Source: Betaproteobacteria bacterium (GTDB lineage Bacteria > Pseudomonadota > Gammaproteobacteria > Burkholderiales > JACQAP01). Taken from it: a DNA stretch of 64,000 nucleotides. Numbering within the stretch: the stretch's first letter is position 1; each line of letters starts with the position of its first letter. A program made the position numbers and the translations under genes. Of the stretch, positions 1 to 8,894 are shown piece after piece. Below the pieces are notes generated by a model. The model was not told where the DNA came from. It ran no database searches and was given only the letters and a program-made list of their open reading frames with translations. The stretch is from positions 1-64,000 of the forward strand of contig JACQAP010000036.1 in the NCBI GenBank assembly GCA_016194905.1. Reading direction: 5' to 3'.

Positions 1-117
1 GTCCAAGCCGGTAAACATCACTATGTGGCCATCACTGCCTGCATGCGCAAAATGCTCGTCATCCTCAACGCCATGCTCAAGTTCAATCAACCTTGGAAGG
101 CCCCTCACAATGCTTGA
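1..117 (+). CDS. IS110-family transposase, C-terminal end only (cut by window edge)
   Basis: The first 38 codons are open and end at TGA 115-117. The peptide contains ITACMRKMLVILNAMLK followed by a short basic tail, the usual C-terminal end of IS110/IS1111-type DEDD transposases (transposase_20 domain). The start lies outside the window, so it cannot be said whether the element is intact. IS110 elements lack conventional terminal inverted repeats, and no clear element end was recognised in the 105 bp before glpK. Confidence 0.7.
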   Translation, partial: VQAGKHHYVAITACMRKMLVILNAMLKFNQPWKAPHNA

Positions 118-180
118 CTTCTAACGCAGTTGCTCTGCGGTTGGCGTTGTCCTGTCGCGATTTGATCCGACAATTTCTGT

Positions 181-199
181 AAGATCGGGTGCCGATCTT
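181..199. promoter_or_regulatory. Perfect 8-bp inverted repeat upstream of glpK
   Basis: AAGATCGG and CCGATCTT are separated by 3 bp and end 23 bp before the glpK start. It could be an operator or a leader hairpin. No regulator gene for it is present here. Confidence 0.35.
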
Positions 200-222
200 C
201 ACACATAACAGAGGGGCGGACC

Positions 223-1713
223 GTGTCCTACATCCTCGCTCTCGATCAGGGAACGACCAGTTCGCGCGCACTGGTTTTCGACCATGCCGGCAACGTGCGC
301 GGCAGCGCGCAGAAGGAGTTCCGCCAGATCTATCCGAACGCCGGCTGGATCGAGCACGACCCGCGCGAAATTCTGGCGTCGCAGACCGGGGTGGCGGCGG
401 AGGCGCTGATCCATGCGGGATTGTCGGCCAGGGACGTCGCCGCCATCGGCATCACCAATCAGCGCGAGACAACGGTGGTGTGGGATCGCGCGACCGGCGC
501 ACCGGTCTACAACGCGATTGTCTGGCAGGACCGGCGCACCGCCGCGCATTGCGACCAGCTCAAGGCAGCGGGCAGTGAACCGCTGTTCACGCGCAAGACC
601 GGCCTGGTTCTCGACGCCTATTTTTCCGGCACAAAACTGCACTGGATCCTGGCCAACGTTCCGGGTGCCCGCGAAAAGGCGCGGGCCGGCAGGCTTGCAT
701 TCGGCACCATCGACACCTGGCTCATCTGGCATCTGTCCGGCGGCAGATCCCACACCACCGACGCGAGCAACGCGTCGCGCACGCTGCTCTACAACCTCCA
801 CGAGGGTTGCTGGGACGAGGAGTTGCTCGACATTCTCGACATTCCCCGATCCCTGTTGCCCGAGGTGGGGCCATCGAGCGGAGCCATTGCGGAAACGGCG
901 GGCGATCTGTTCGCCGCCCACATTCCCATTACCGGCGTGGCAGGCGATCAGCAGGCGGCCTTGTTCGGCCAGTGCTGCTTTACACCGGGCATGGTCAAGA
1001 ACACGTACGGCACCGGCTGCTTCATGCTGATGCACACCGGCAGCCAGGCAAAGGTGTCGCGCAACAGACTGCTGACGACGGCAGCGTGGACGCGCGGGCG
1101 TGCCGCCACTTTTGCGCTGGAAGGCAGTGTGTTCGTTGGCGGGGCCGTGGTGCAGTGGCTGCGCGATGGCCTCGGGCTTTTCCGGTCTTCCGCGGAAGTC
1201 GAGCCGCTCGCCGCGAGCGTTCCCGACAGTGACGGCGTTTATTTTGTCCCGGCGTTCACCGGCCTCGGCGCCCCGCACTGGGATCCCTATGCGCGCGGAA
1301 CATTACTCGGCCTCACGCGCGGCACGACCCGCGCCCACGTCGCCCGCGCAGCGCTCGAGGGCATCGCATACCAAGTTGCCGACGTGCTTACCGCCATGCA
1401 GGCGGACGCAGCCATCCCTGTTACCGAGTTGCGTGTAGACGGCGGAGCCGCCGCCAACAACTTGCTGATGCAGTTTCAAGCCGATCTGCTCGGCGTGCCG
1501 GTCGTGCGCCCGCGCCAGCTCGAATCCACGGCGCAGGGCGCCGCTTATCTTGCCGGCCTCGCCGTGGGCTATTGGCAGGACGAAGCGGAAATCCGCGCTC
1601 TGTGGAAAGTCGATCGGGTATTCGAACCGTCGATCGATGAAGGCCTCCGCGGGGAGTTGTTGGCCAGTTGGCAGCGAGCGCTGGGGAGGGCGAAGGGGTG
1701 GGTCGAGCGATAG
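223..1713 (+). CDS. glpK: Glycerol kinase
   Basis: FGGY-family sugar kinase of 496 aa, the normal length for GlpK. It phosphorylates glycerol with ATP to sn-glycerol 3-phosphate in the cytoplasm. Visible motifs are the N-terminal phosphate loop [10 protein letters not shown], the region [36 protein letters not shown], and the C-terminal VDGGAAANN adenosine-binding segment. The start is GTG 223, just after a purine-rich GAGGGGCGGA. No glpF, glpD or glpR gene is adjacent, so the gene stands alone between the transposase tail and lysC. The 3' side runs into a large inverted repeat rather than an ordinary terminator. Confidence 0.95.
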   Translation: MSYILALDQGTTSSRALVFDHAGNVRGSAQKEFRQIYPNAGWIEHDPREILASQTGVAAEALIHAGLSARDVAAIGITNQRETTVVWDRATGAPVYNAIVWQDRRTAAHCDQLKAAGSEPLFTRKTGLVLDAYFSGTKLHWILANVPGAREKARAGRLAFGTIDTWLIWHLSGGRSHTTDASNASRTLLYNLHEGCWDEELLDILDIPRSLLPEVGPSSGAIAETAGDLFAAHIPITGVAGDQQAALFGQCCFTPGMVKNTYGTGCFMLMHTGSQAKVSRNRLLTTAAWTRGRAATFALEGSVFVGGAVVQWLRDGLGLFRSSAEVEPLAASVPDSDGVYFVPAFTGLGAPHWDPYARGTLLGLTRGTTRAHVARAALEGIAYQVADVLTAMQADAAIPVTELRVDGGAAANNLLMQFQADLLGVPVVRPRQLESTAQGAAYLAGLAVGYWQDEAEIRALWKVDRVFEPSIDEGLRGELLASWQRALGRAKGWVER

Positions 1714-1730
1714 CGAGGAAAGGAAAAGCA

Positions 1731-1846
1731 GGACTGAGTGCTGAGGACTGAGTGCTGAGGACTGAGTAAGAGCAAAGTATAAAGCCATCATGACACGGCG
1801 GCTCTTTTCCTCGCCTTTACTCAGTCCTCAGTCCTCAGCACTCAGC
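1731..1846. repeat. Large inverted repeat built from short ACTGAGT/GCTGAGG units
   Basis: Arm 1 (1731-1767) is a tandem run of GGACTGAGTGCTGA-type units. Arm 2 (1819-1846) is its reverse complement. A 50-bp spacer lies between. It sits between glpK and lysC and could fold into a long hairpin that acts as a transcription stop. Its purine arm/pyrimidine arm design resembles the repeats at 20006-20106. Confidence 0.7.
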
Positions 1847-1932
1847 CTTGCTTTTGGATCCATCCGCTTCGTCATTGCCCGTAAAATCCGCTAAAATCGC
1901 GCACTTTTCTACACATCTACACGGCTTCGCCA

Positions 1933-3183
1933 ATGCCTTTGATCGTCCAGAAATACGGCGGCACATCGGTGGGCTCCACCGAGCGCATCAAGAACGTCGC
2001 GAAGCGCGTCGCCAAGTGGAAAACCGCCGGTTACGATGTGGTCGTGGTGGTGTCCGCCATATCCGGCGAAACCAACCGCTTGATCGCGCTCGCCAGGGAA
2101 ATCCAGCCGCACCCCGATCCGCGCGAACTCGATGTCGTCGCCGCGACCGGCGAGCAGGTCACCGCCGGCCTGCTGGCGATGGCGCTGATGGAACTCGGGC
2201 TCAAGGCGCGCAGTTATACCGGCGGCCAGGTGCGCGTGCTGACCGACGACGCCTTCAACAAGGCGCGCATCCTGGAGATCGATGAAAGCAACATCCGCCG
2301 CGATCTGAAAGAGGGCCATGTCGCCGTCGTCGCCGGTTTCCAGGGCGTGGATCGCGACGGCAACGTCACGACGCTGGGCCGCGGCGGTTCGGATACTTCG
2401 GGCGTGGCGTTCGCAGCGGCGCTGAAGGCCGACGAGTGCCAGATCTACACCGACGTGGATGGCGTCTATACGACCGATCCGCGCATCGTGCCCGAGGCGC
2501 AACGGCTGAAGACCATCACTTTCGAGGAAATGCTGGAGATGGCCAGCCTCGGATCCAAGGTGTTGCAGCTCCGTTCGGTTGAATTCGCCGGTAAGTACAA
2601 GGTGCGGCTGCGCGTGCTCTCGAGCCTGACGCCGCCCGAAATCCCGATCGCGGAAGAAGCCGTTTCGGGGACGCTGATCACTTTTGAGGAAGATGCAGAC
2701 ATGGAACAGGCACTGGTTTCCGGTATCGCGTTCAACCGGGATGAAGCGAAAGTCACGGTCCTCGGTGTGCCCGACACACCCGGCATTGCGTATCAGATTC
2801 TCGATCCGATCGCCGAGGCGAACATCGAAGTCGATGTGATCGTGCAGAACATCGGCAGGGACGGGTTGACCGACTTCTCTTTCACGACCCATCGCAACGA
2901 CCTGAAGAAGACGCTGGACATTCTAAAAAAGGTGTGCCAGCACATCGGCGCACGCGAAGTCATCGGCGACGACAGGATCTGCAAGGTCGGGCTCGTGGGC
3001 GTGGGCATGCGTTCGCATGTCGGGGTGGCCAGCAAGATGTTCCGCGCGCTGGCGGAGGAGGGCATCAACATCCAGATGATCTCCACCTCGGAAATCAAGA
3101 TCACCGTCGTGATCGACGAAAAGTACATGGAACTGGCGGTGAAGGTGCTGCACAAGACCTTCGACCTGGAACAGCCGAGGTGA
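1933..3183 (+). CDS. lysC: Aspartate kinase
   Basis: Aspartokinase of 416 aa, the usual size of the monofunctional LysC/Ask of beta- and gammaproteobacteria. It phosphorylates L-aspartate, the first step to lysine, threonine and methionine. The N-terminal amino-acid kinase domain starts with the signature [11 protein letters not shown]; the middle has [18 protein letters not shown]. The C-terminal third (about residues 265-416) is a pair of ACT domains that usually bind lysine and threonine for feedback control. ATG 1933 directly precedes the KYGGTS motif. The gene has no pathway neighbours and no FNR site, and appears to be ordinary housekeeping at the edge of the island. Confidence 0.95.
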   Translation: MPLIVQKYGGTSVGSTERIKNVAKRVAKWKTAGYDVVVVVSAISGETNRLIALAREIQPHPDPRELDVVAATGEQVTAGLLAMALMELGLKARSYTGGQVRVLTDDAFNKARILEIDESNIRRDLKEGHVAVVAGFQGVDRDGNVTTLGRGGSDTSGVAFAAALKADECQIYTDVDGVYTTDPRIVPEAQRLKTITFEEMLEMASLGSKVLQLRSVEFAGKYKVRLRVLSSLTPPEIPIAEEAVSGTLITFEEDADMEQALVSGIAFNRDEAKVTVLGVPDTPGIAYQILDPIAEANIEVDVIVQNIGRDGLTDFSFTTHRNDLKKTLDILKKVCQHIGAREVIGDDRICKVGLVGVGMRSHVGVASKMFRALAEEGINIQMISTSEIKITVVIDEKYMELAVKVLHKTFDLEQPR

Positions 3184-3334
3184 AGCTGTGACGTGTTGAT
3201 TTCCACGCTGAGCTGACCCGTATTTTTGTCGGCAAGTCACCTACATTAGAGGCCCCCCAATCGCTTGGCTACACATCGGAGTACGCATGCTTGAGTGGGC
3301 CTGTCAGAAATGAATAACAGGGTCAACTGATTAT

Positions 3335-3395
3335 ATTTTGATCTGAGTCAATAGCGCGCCGCGGCACTCTGGAACAATTTCTGGGTCGCCATGCC
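3335..3395 (+). repeat. 61-bp promoter repeat, copy 1 (FNR box plus -10)
   Basis: This segment matches 24661-24721 at 53 of 61 positions by eye. The conserved part covers the FNR box, the GTCAATAGCGCGCC stretch and the ACAATT -10 hexamer. Copy 1 is the promoter region of the hemerythrin gene. Confidence 0.75.
3338..3351 (+). promoter_or_regulatory. FNR/ANR-type box TTGATCTGAGTCAA
   Basis: Centre 3344.5; the -10 candidate ACAATT (3374-3379) lies 32 bp away, the class II FNR geometry. Predicted start of transcription is near 3386, upstream of the hemerythrin gene. Confidence 0.75.
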
Positions 3396-3469
3396 GGGCT
3401 ACTATCGAGACATCCTGGTGGGCCTATGTTCCCCTGCGCGCGACGCCCGTGTTCCACGAGGACCCTGAA

Positions 3470-4027
3470 ATGGCCAATCCGATCGCTGCATGGCACGCCG
3501 AGCACGTTTATTTCAAACAGCTTCTGAACCTGCTGCACAAGCAGGTCGATATGTTCCACACCGGAAAGCAGCCGAACTACAAGCTGATGATCGACATCAT
3601 CTCGTACCTGAGGGACTATACGGACCGGTTTCATCATCCCCGCGAAGACGTCGCGTTCGCCCGCCTGGCGAAGCGCCGCCCTGACATAGATTTGGTGCTC
3701 GCCCGTCTCGTTCAGGAACACCGCGTCATCGCGCACGCAGGGGAGATGCTTCTCAAACTGCTGAACGAGATTCTCGGCGGCGCCATCGTGCAGCGCGCCG
3801 AGGTCGAAGTCGCCGCCGCCACCTATCTCGTGTACTACGGCAACCATATTGCCAAGGAGGAGGAGGACATCCTCAGCCGCGCGGCACAGGCTCTCACGCC
3901 GGAGGATTGGGAGGCAGTGAGGAGCGCGGTGCCGGCAGGCCGCGATCCCCTGTTCGGAGACCGCCCCGAAGCGCGCTACAAGGAATTGCGCCGGCAGATC
4001 GCGCGCGAAGCGAAGTCCGGGGACTAG
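3470..4027 (+). CDS. Hemerythrin-domain protein
   Basis: 185 aa, cytoplasmic by absence of a signal peptide. The four-helix hemerythrin/HHE pattern is visible: an early HAEH, then HHPRED, then QEHRVIAHAGE, then NHIAKEEEDIL. These His/Glu/Asp residues normally hold a di-iron centre that binds O2 or NO. ATG 3470 is chosen because GAGGA lies 7 nt upstream; a GTG at 3449 would add 7 residues but has no ribosome site. An FNR box and -10 precede it, so expression under low oxygen or NO is inferred. A role in O2/NO sensing, NO tolerance or iron-sulfur repair is plausible but not proven. Confidence 0.85.
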   Translation: MANPIAAWHAEHVYFKQLLNLLHKQVDMFHTGKQPNYKLMIDIISYLRDYTDRFHHPREDVAFARLAKRRPDIDLVLARLVQEHRVIAHAGEMLLKLLNEILGGAIVQRAEVEVAAATYLVYYGNHIAKEEEDILSRAAQALTPEDWEAVRSAVPAGRDPLFGDRPEARYKELRRQIAREAKSGD

Positions 4028-4362
4028 CGGTCCGCGACTTCGGCCAGCCGCGCGTCGTGTGTGGCAATCGTGTCGCCGCGGCGCGGTTCCAGCGTCCAGT
4101 ATCGGCTGTATTGCTTGGCAACAATAATAGGTTCACCGGGCAAAGCGCCACGGAAAAGAGACAAGGTCGGCACTCCGCCTTTGATCAAGTGCCGATCGTG
4201 CGTTATGGGTCGCTGGATAACTGCCATCGTCGGTTTCCGCCCAGCGCAAACAACGCGATATGCGCGATAGCGAACATCCCGAACGTCAATTTGGGCACAT
4301 TGATCGCCACAATGCATTTGTTTGATCCAGATCAACAGCAGGTCGAGTTTCAGGGAGCCCAA
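4024..4362 (-). other. Possible small unassigned reading frame in the gap 4028-4438
   Basis: The 411-bp gap after the hemerythrin gene holds a minus-strand frame whose last 67 codons (from ATG 4224) have unbiased, protein-like composition, for example GVPTLSLFRGALPGEP and KQYSRYWTLEP. I recognise no family and see no ribosome site. The frame runs across the FNR box at 4322-4335, so at most the inner part could be real. Apart from that box and promoter, nothing else was seen in this gap. Confidence 0.2.
4322..4335 (+). promoter_or_regulatory. FNR/ANR-type box TTGATCCAGATCAA
   Basis: Perfect consensus half-sites, centre 4328.5. The implied transcription start near 4370 gives a leader of about 70 nt to the cytochrome-porin gene at 4439. 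The -10 candidate (CAATCT, 4360-4365) is weak. Confidence 0.75.
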
Positions 4363-4438
4363 TCTACCCAGGGTCTTTAGCTTTTCCGTACACCGGTTCA
4401 GGAGCCGTTAGTGCTCTTTGGGGACAGGGGAGAAGAAA

Positions 4439-5851
4439 ATGGAGCTGAATGAGACGACCGTACAGACTCGGAAAGTGAACTTCGTTGTAGCGATTGCATT
4501 TCTTGTTGTCGCTTTCGGGTTGGGGTTTCCCGGACAGTCCCACGCAGTTCCCTCCTTCGCGCGGCAAACCGGCATGGCGTGCCAAGCCTGCCACACCGTG
4601 TATCCCGAGCTTACGCCATTCGGCCGCTCGTTCAAGCTAAACGGCTATCAGATCGACAACCTCCCCCAGGTCCAAGGCATTACGTCATCGAAGGAGTATG
4701 AGCTGCTGCTGAACCAGGTGCCGCCGCTGTCGGTGATGTTCCAGACTTCGTACACCAAGACTGGCAAGGCGTTACCGGACTCCGCGGTGCCGGGCGCCAA
4801 TGCGCAGGACGGCCAACTGCTGTTCCCGCAACAGGCCAGTCTGTTTTATGCCGGGCGGGTCGCGCCGGAGCTGGGAGCTTTTATCCAGATCACCTATGAC
4901 AGCGCGTCCGGAAATGTGCATTGGGACAACTCCGAAATACGTTATGCAAAACAAGTCACAGGAGCGGCGAACGGTCTGACCTGGGGCATCACCATGAACA
5001 ACAACCCCACGGTGCAGGACGTGTGGAACAGCACGCCCGCATGGCAAACGCCCTTCGACCAGAAATCCAGCGCGGCTCCGGTGCCTGGAGCCATCACGCA
5101 AATCGACGGGCTGCTTACCGGCCATGGCGTTGCGGGCTTGACCGGTTACCTGTGGTGGGGGAACTCTGTTTACGGTGAGATCGGGTTCTACCGTTCTTCG
5201 CCGCAGGCCTTTAGCGTCAATGGATTGTCAGGGCCGCTCGACAGCACGGCCGGCGGCACGCTCACGAACAACGCGCCGTACTGGCGGCTCGCCTATGAGC
5301 ACCAGTGGAATCGCAATTCGTTGTCGGTGGGCATGTATGGCATGGAGGCGAAGATCAGCCCCACAGGGCAACCGATCGCCGCCTCCAACGACCGGTTCAG
5401 CGATATCGCGCTCGACGGCCAGTATCAATACATTGACGACGAGCACATCTTCTCGACGCAGACGACTTACATCCGCGAGCGCCAGCATCTCGACGGCACT
5501 TTTGCGCTCGGCGGATCGGAAAATGCGACCAACGACCTGAAAACGTTCAGGCTGGGCGGCAGCTATTACTATCGGCGCACTTTCGGTGGTGCCCTGGGAT
5601 ATTTCTCGACCACGGGCAGCTCCGACGCGCTGTTATACACGGCAAACCCGACGTTCGGCTTCGCCAATAACAGCCCCAACAGCAACGGCTGGATCGGTGA
5701 GCTGGGCTACATCCCTTGGCAGAACGTCAAGTTGCTCTTGCAGTACGTTGCCTACCAGAAGTTCAACGGCGCGAGCTCGAACTACGACGGCAGCGGCAGG
5801 AACGCCGGCGACAACAACACGCTCTATCTGCTCGGCTGGCTGAGTTTCTAG
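4439..5851 (+). CDS. Outer-membrane monoheme cytochrome fused to a beta-barrel (Cyc2-like layout)
   Basis: 470 aa. ATG 4439 follows AGGGGAGAAG; an in-frame TTG 21 nt upstream is less likely. Residues 1-36 form a signal peptide ending QSHA. Directly after it is a single heme motif CQACH (48-52) inside FARQTGMACQACHTVYPEL. The remaining 400 residues lack further heme motifs, are rich in alternating aromatic/polar strands (for example YWRLAYEHQW, SYYYRRTFGGALGYF) and end in Phe, as outer-membrane barrels do. A fused heme-porin is the layout of Cyc2 iron oxidases and related conduits; assignment to that family is inference. The next gene is a periplasmic diheme cytochrome, a logical electron partner. 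An FNR box precedes the gene. Confidence 0.75.
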   Translation: MELNETTVQTRKVNFVVAIAFLVVAFGLGFPGQSHAVPSFARQTGMACQACHTVYPELTPFGRSFKLNGYQIDNLPQVQGITSSKEYELLLNQVPPLSVMFQTSYTKTGKALPDSAVPGANAQDGQLLFPQQASLFYAGRVAPELGAFIQITYDSASGNVHWDNSEIRYAKQVTGAANGLTWGITMNNNPTVQDVWNSTPAWQTPFDQKSSAAPVPGAITQIDGLLTGHGVAGLTGYLWWGNSVYGEIGFYRSSPQAFSVNGLSGPLDSTAGGTLTNNAPYWRLAYEHQWNRNSLSVGMYGMEAKISPTGQPIAASNDRFSDIALDGQYQYIDDEHIFSTQTTYIRERQHLDGTFALGGSENATNDLKTFRLGGSYYYRRTFGGALGYFSTTGSSDALLYTANPTFGFANNSPNSNGWIGELGYIPWQNVKLLLQYVAYQKFNGASSNYDGSGRNAGDNNTLYLLGWLSF

Positions 5852-5874
5852 TGTGGGAAGTGGGAGATATCGAC

Positions 5875-6486
5875 ATGCATAGAAATCTCTTGATCCCGTT
5901 CGCGCTGCTCGCGATTTCCTGTATCGCTCCGGCGTCTGCGCAAGAGTCGGAGGCGCGCAAGCTCGCAACCGAGGCTTGCGCTTCGTGCCACGGGCCCCGA
6001 GGCGAAAGTATCTCGCCCGCGTTCCCGCGGCTGGCGGGCCAGCCGGCGGAGTACCTGGAAGGTCAACTAAAGGCTTTCCGCGACAGGACGCGCGCTGACC
6101 CGATGGCCCAGGCCTACATGTGGGGAATGACGTCGCAGCTCAACGACGATACGATCAAAAGGCTCTCCGCATATTATTCAGCGCAGAAGCCGCTTCCGGG
6201 TAAGACCGTGGACGCCAAACTGGTGCAGCAAGGCAAGGTCATTTATGAGGCAGGCGTCCCCGGAGCGAACGTGCAGGCCTGCGTCACCTGTCACGGGAAA
6301 AATGCGGAAGGCAACGCGAGCTTTCCCAGGCTCGCCGGCCAGCACGCCGAGTACCTGGTCAAGCAGCTCGTCCTGTTTAAGAGCTTGCTGCGGGCGGGTA
6401 GCAACGCACCCATCATGCATAACATCAGCGCGGGCATGTCCTTCGAGCAGATGGAAGCGGTCAGCGCTTACCTGATGTCACGCTAG
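5875..6486 (+). CDS. Periplasmic diheme cytochrome c (c4-like)
   Basis: 203 aa. A signal peptide (about residues 1-22, ending ASAQ) is followed by two similar cytochrome c domains with CASCH and CVTCH. Each is followed by FPRLAGQ-EYL, typical of class I cytochrome c4/c553 tandem proteins, and MHNISAGM-type Met ligands are present. It starts 24 bp after the cytochrome-porin gene with GGGAG before ATG 5875, so the two are likely co-transcribed. Cytochrome c4 usually carries electrons to cbb3 oxidases; here it may link the outer-membrane heme protein to the cbb3 oxidase or NorCB encoded downstream. That link is inference. Confidence 0.85.
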   Translation: MHRNLLIPFALLAISCIAPASAQESEARKLATEACASCHGPRGESISPAFPRLAGQPAEYLEGQLKAFRDRTRADPMAQAYMWGMTSQLNDDTIKRLSAYYSAQKPLPGKTVDAKLVQQGKVIYEAGVPGANVQACVTCHGKNAEGNASFPRLAGQHAEYLVKQLVLFKSLLRAGSNAPIMHNISAGMSFEQMEAVSAYLMSR

Positions 6487-6501
6487 GGAAGATAAGAGCA
6501 C

Positions 6502-7035
6502 GTGTCGAGCGGGCCCACGCTAATTTCTGAACGGAGCGGACGCTTTCTGGTGTGCGTGATCGTCACGGCGCTGATGGTGCTTCCGGCCCATGCCGACCCC
6601 ACGGATGAACTTGCGCGGCTCCGACAGGAAGCAGCACGGATGAGACAGTCCCTTGACGTCCTCGACGCAAGAATTCGGGCACTGGAAAATGGAAATTCGG
6701 ATGCGCGTGCCCCAAGCGAAAGCGACCGATCCGTAGTGCCACCTCCGGAATCCACGCTCACTCAGCCGATGCCGAACACCGCTGCGGTGAATTCGCCGAA
6801 CAGGCAGTCGGTCTCCCCGCTTTTTCTATTGCAGCGCAATTGGTCCGAAATCAAGTCAGGTACGTCGAAAGAACAGGTGGACGCGCTGCTCGGCAAGCCG
6901 GAACGAGTGATGCGCATCAACGGCGATCTTGTGTGGTACTACGTACACCCGGGTTTCGGCCGTGGAACCGTGTTTTTCGATGATGAAGGAAAAGTGTCCG
7001 GTGCGCAGTCGCCACACATTGGCTGGTCTTGGTAG
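6502..7035 (+). CDS. Exported protein with coiled coil and SmpA/BamE-like domain
   Basis: 177 aa from GTG 6502, 15 bp after the c4-like gene, so probably the third gene of that operon. An N-terminal hydrophobic segment ending AHA looks like a signal peptide. Residues 33-60 form a short heptad-rich coiled coil (DELARLRQEAARM). A Pro/Ser linker follows, then a C-terminal domain with IKSGTSKEQVDALLGKPERV and FDDEGKV, the pattern of the SmpA/OmlA (BamE-type) fold. No lipobox cysteine is visible, which argues against classical BamE. It may help assemble or anchor the barrel encoded two genes upstream; this is a guess from context. Confidence 0.6.
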   Translation: MSSGPTLISERSGRFLVCVIVTALMVLPAHADPTDELARLRQEAARMRQSLDVLDARIRALENGNSDARAPSESDRSVVPPPESTLTQPMPNTAAVNSPNRQSVSPLFLLQRNWSEIKSGTSKEQVDALLGKPERVMRINGDLVWYYVHPGFGRGTVFFDDEGKVSGAQSPHIGWSW

Positions 7036-7065
7036 CGTTTAAAGACCAGGCGCTGGCTGTCGAAG

Positions 7066-7248
7066 TCAGCAACCCAGGTCATTTAGGTAATTTTCGACTG
7101 TCGCCGTCCATGCACGCTCTTCATTCAGCGTACGCTCCGGCATTGAAGCGAACGCGAGGTACACATCCTTCAGCTTCTGTTTGATCGAATCTGTATCGAT
7201 AGCATTAGCCTCGCTTATGCACTCGACGCCTGCCAGAACAGGTCCCAA
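7066..7248 (-). CDS. Possible 60-aa hypothetical protein
   Basis: A minus-strand frame of 60 aa with acidic, non-repetitive composition (for example DTDSIKQKLKDVYLAFASM and ATVENYLNDLGC) unlike the Arg/Ala-rich shadow frames nearby. No family is recognised. Its start lies only 14 bp from the FNR box at 7263-7276, too close to be served by that promoter. It could be a remnant of a longer gene. The rest of the 7036-7429 gap holds only the promoter of the AhpD-like gene. Confidence 0.25.
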   Translation of the reverse strand: MGPVLAGVECISEANAIDTDSIKQKLKDVYLAFASMPERTLNEERAWTATVENYLNDLGC

Positions 7249-7262
7249 TGGGTGGGCGGACC

Positions 7263-7276
7263 TTGACTCGGATCAA
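7263..7276 (+). promoter_or_regulatory. FNR/ANR-type box TTGACTCGGATCAA
   Basis: Centre 7269.5, with TAGATT (7299-7304) 32 bp downstream as -10. It points to the AhpD-like gene at 7430 with a leader of about 120 nt. Confidence 0.7.
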
Positions 7277-7429
7277 ATGCATGCTCGTCCCGGCAGCGTA
7301 GATTCCATCGGTGAGTCTGCGCGCCGTGAGTATTGCAATGGGAGGCGAATACCTCAGGTTGATAGGGTGACATAACTCGCATGCTAGCCGCCGCAGCGGA
7401 AGCGACAATTGACAAGTATTGGAGGACAC

Positions 7430-7801
7430 ATGGAGAAGTCTTATGCGGATATCACTGCTCAGATCAACAGTGGGATCGTCAAGCTGCGGCAAGGGATTCC
7501 AGATGCGATGGCTGCATTCAGCGCAATGTCAAAGGGAGCGCTCAAGGCGGGAGTGCTGTCCGAGCTACATAAGGAGCTCATCGCGCTCGCGATCGGAGTG
7601 GCAGTCCATTGCGAAGGCTGCATTGGGTTTCACGCCAGATCGCTGGTTCGCTTGGGCGCAACGCGCGAGCACGTGATGGAGGCTCTTGCCGTGGCGGTGT
7701 ATATGGATGGCGGACCGTCTCTGATGTATGCGGCGGAAGCGGTGCACGCGTACGAAGAATTTGTTGAGACCGCAACTGCTCCACTTGCCGTTTCATGTTG
7801 A
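7430..7801 (+). CDS. AhpD-like / carboxymuconolactone decarboxylase family protein
   Basis: 123 aa from ATG 7430, preceded by TTGGAGGA. The core HKELIALAIGVAVHCEGCIGFHARSLVRLGATREHVMEAL is the CMD/AhpD signature: a Cys-x-x-Cys pair (HCEGC) with a following His, which in AhpD-type proteins forms a redox-active disulfide. The protein is small and cytoplasmic. No peroxiredoxin gene is adjacent, so its physiological partner is unknown. The FNR box and -10 upstream suggest low-oxygen induction. It is a likely thiol-based reductase or peroxidase component rather than a true decarboxylase. Confidence 0.8.
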   Translation: MEKSYADITAQINSGIVKLRQGIPDAMAAFSAMSKGALKAGVLSELHKELIALAIGVAVHCEGCIGFHARSLVRLGATREHVMEALAVAVYMDGGPSLMYAAEAVHAYEEFVETATAPLAVSC

Positions 7802-8474
7802 ATAGAGTGGACCCAACGATGGTAGTCGGAGAACACGTGTACCCGGGGCGAAACCTGCTGCAGGCATAGAGCTGTCGAAACTTGATGATTTGGCGGCTTG
7901 CGTCGCAGTCGGAGATCGCGTGCGTGCGCAGCCCGCCAGCGATCCCGGTGTGAGAACGTGAAGTTCGACGCGGTGACTGGACGCGGGCGGGGAAGTTGGT
8001 CTGGCATTGCCGATTGGCCACAATGCCGCTCACCATCTGCTCAGCGCCAAAACGCTTTCTTACTGCTCTGATCGGATTCGCTCCTTTCGCCTCAGTTTGC
8101 CAAGAATGCTCTCCCATCAACTGAATAGAGAGAGTCTGCAGCACAGTCGCAGTTCGACCCGCTAACCGCGACGGTCGCCGCAGGAATGGTGGCCAAGGTT
8201 AAGGTATCCGGTCGCTGACCGCCACGCCAGCCGGCTGGCCGATGTGCCCGGAGCTTGATGTAGGTCAACCTGCACGTCGCGCAGCAGCGTATTTTTGGCG
8301 CATACCCAGAGAGATGATGGAACATGAGGAGACCGAGTGGAAATAACCGGCAGACAGTACTACTTGATCTTGCCGACGGATTTCCATCACGCGTTTTGAC
8401 GCATCTTCGGATATGGGGAGAACGCGGTCACCCGCAATCGCGGCGCTCTTCGATTGAAAGGGGAAGGAGCAACA
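7802..8474. other. 673-bp gap: one FNR promoter, no gene recognised
   Basis: Both strands contain only Arg/Ser-rich frames without recognisable domains. The single interpretable element is the FNR box at 8255-8268 with TATTTT as -10, giving a 5' leader of about 170 nt to the DUF302 gene. Confidence 0.5.
8255..8268 (+). promoter_or_regulatory. FNR/ANR-type box TTGATGTAGGTCAA
   Basis: Centre 8261.5, with TATTTT (8290-8295) exactly 31 bp downstream as -10. It serves the DUF302-cytochrome pair starting at 8475. Confidence 0.7.
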
Positions 8475-8867
8475 ATGTCGGCTAAGTACACTTTCGGCAA
8501 GACGGTCAAAATGGGTTTTGATCAGGCGCTCGAACGAGTGACTCGGGAATTGGCAAAGGAAGGCTTTGGCGTTCTCACGAAGATCGACGTCGCAGCAACG
8601 CTCAAGAAGAAGATCGGCTTGAAGATGCCTCCGTATAAGATTCTTGGCGCGTGCAATCCGCATTTCGCGCATCGCGCCCTGGCTGCCGAGCCGCAGATAG
8701 GCGCCCTTCTTCCCTGCAATGTCGTGGTACGTAAGGACGCCGTTGGGAAGACGATAGTGGAGATCATGGACCCTAGGGCGGTATTGCAACTCGTCGAGCG
8801 CCCCGAGATTGGCGAGATCGCCGGCGAAGTGCGCAAGCGTCTCGAGCGTGTTCTCGCCGCGGTTTGA
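8475..8867 (+). CDS. DUF302-family protein
   Basis: 130 aa from ATG 8475, preceded by GGGGAAGGAG. The sequence follows the DUF302 pattern: DQALERVTRELAKEGFGVLTKIDV near the N-terminus, KILGACNPHFAHRAL in the middle and GALLPCNVVVR before the C-terminal helix. No signal peptide is seen. DUF302 proteins have unknown biochemistry but recur in redox and sulfur gene neighbourhoods. The next gene, a small cytochrome, begins 27 bp downstream, suggesting a two-gene operon driven by the FNR promoter at 8255. A few other proteins share the two conserved cysteines (GACNP, LPCN), which may be functional. Confidence 0.8.
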   Translation: MSAKYTFGKTVKMGFDQALERVTRELAKEGFGVLTKIDVAATLKKKIGLKMPPYKILGACNPHFAHRALAAEPQIGALLPCNVVVRKDAVGKTIVEIMDPRAVLQLVERPEIGEIAGEVRKRLERVLAAV

Positions 8868-8894
8868 GCTTTGGCACGCATACACGGAGGTAAG

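Noticed and set aside
199-1278. Long minus-strand open frame across glpK
   Set aside because: It is antisense to a clear full-length glycerol kinase, is Arg/Ala/Gly-rich and matches no family; such shadows are expected at high GC.
4190-4199. TTTGATCAAG taken as an FNR site
   Set aside because: The half-sites are fused with no 4-bp spacer, so it does not fit the FNR dimer operator.
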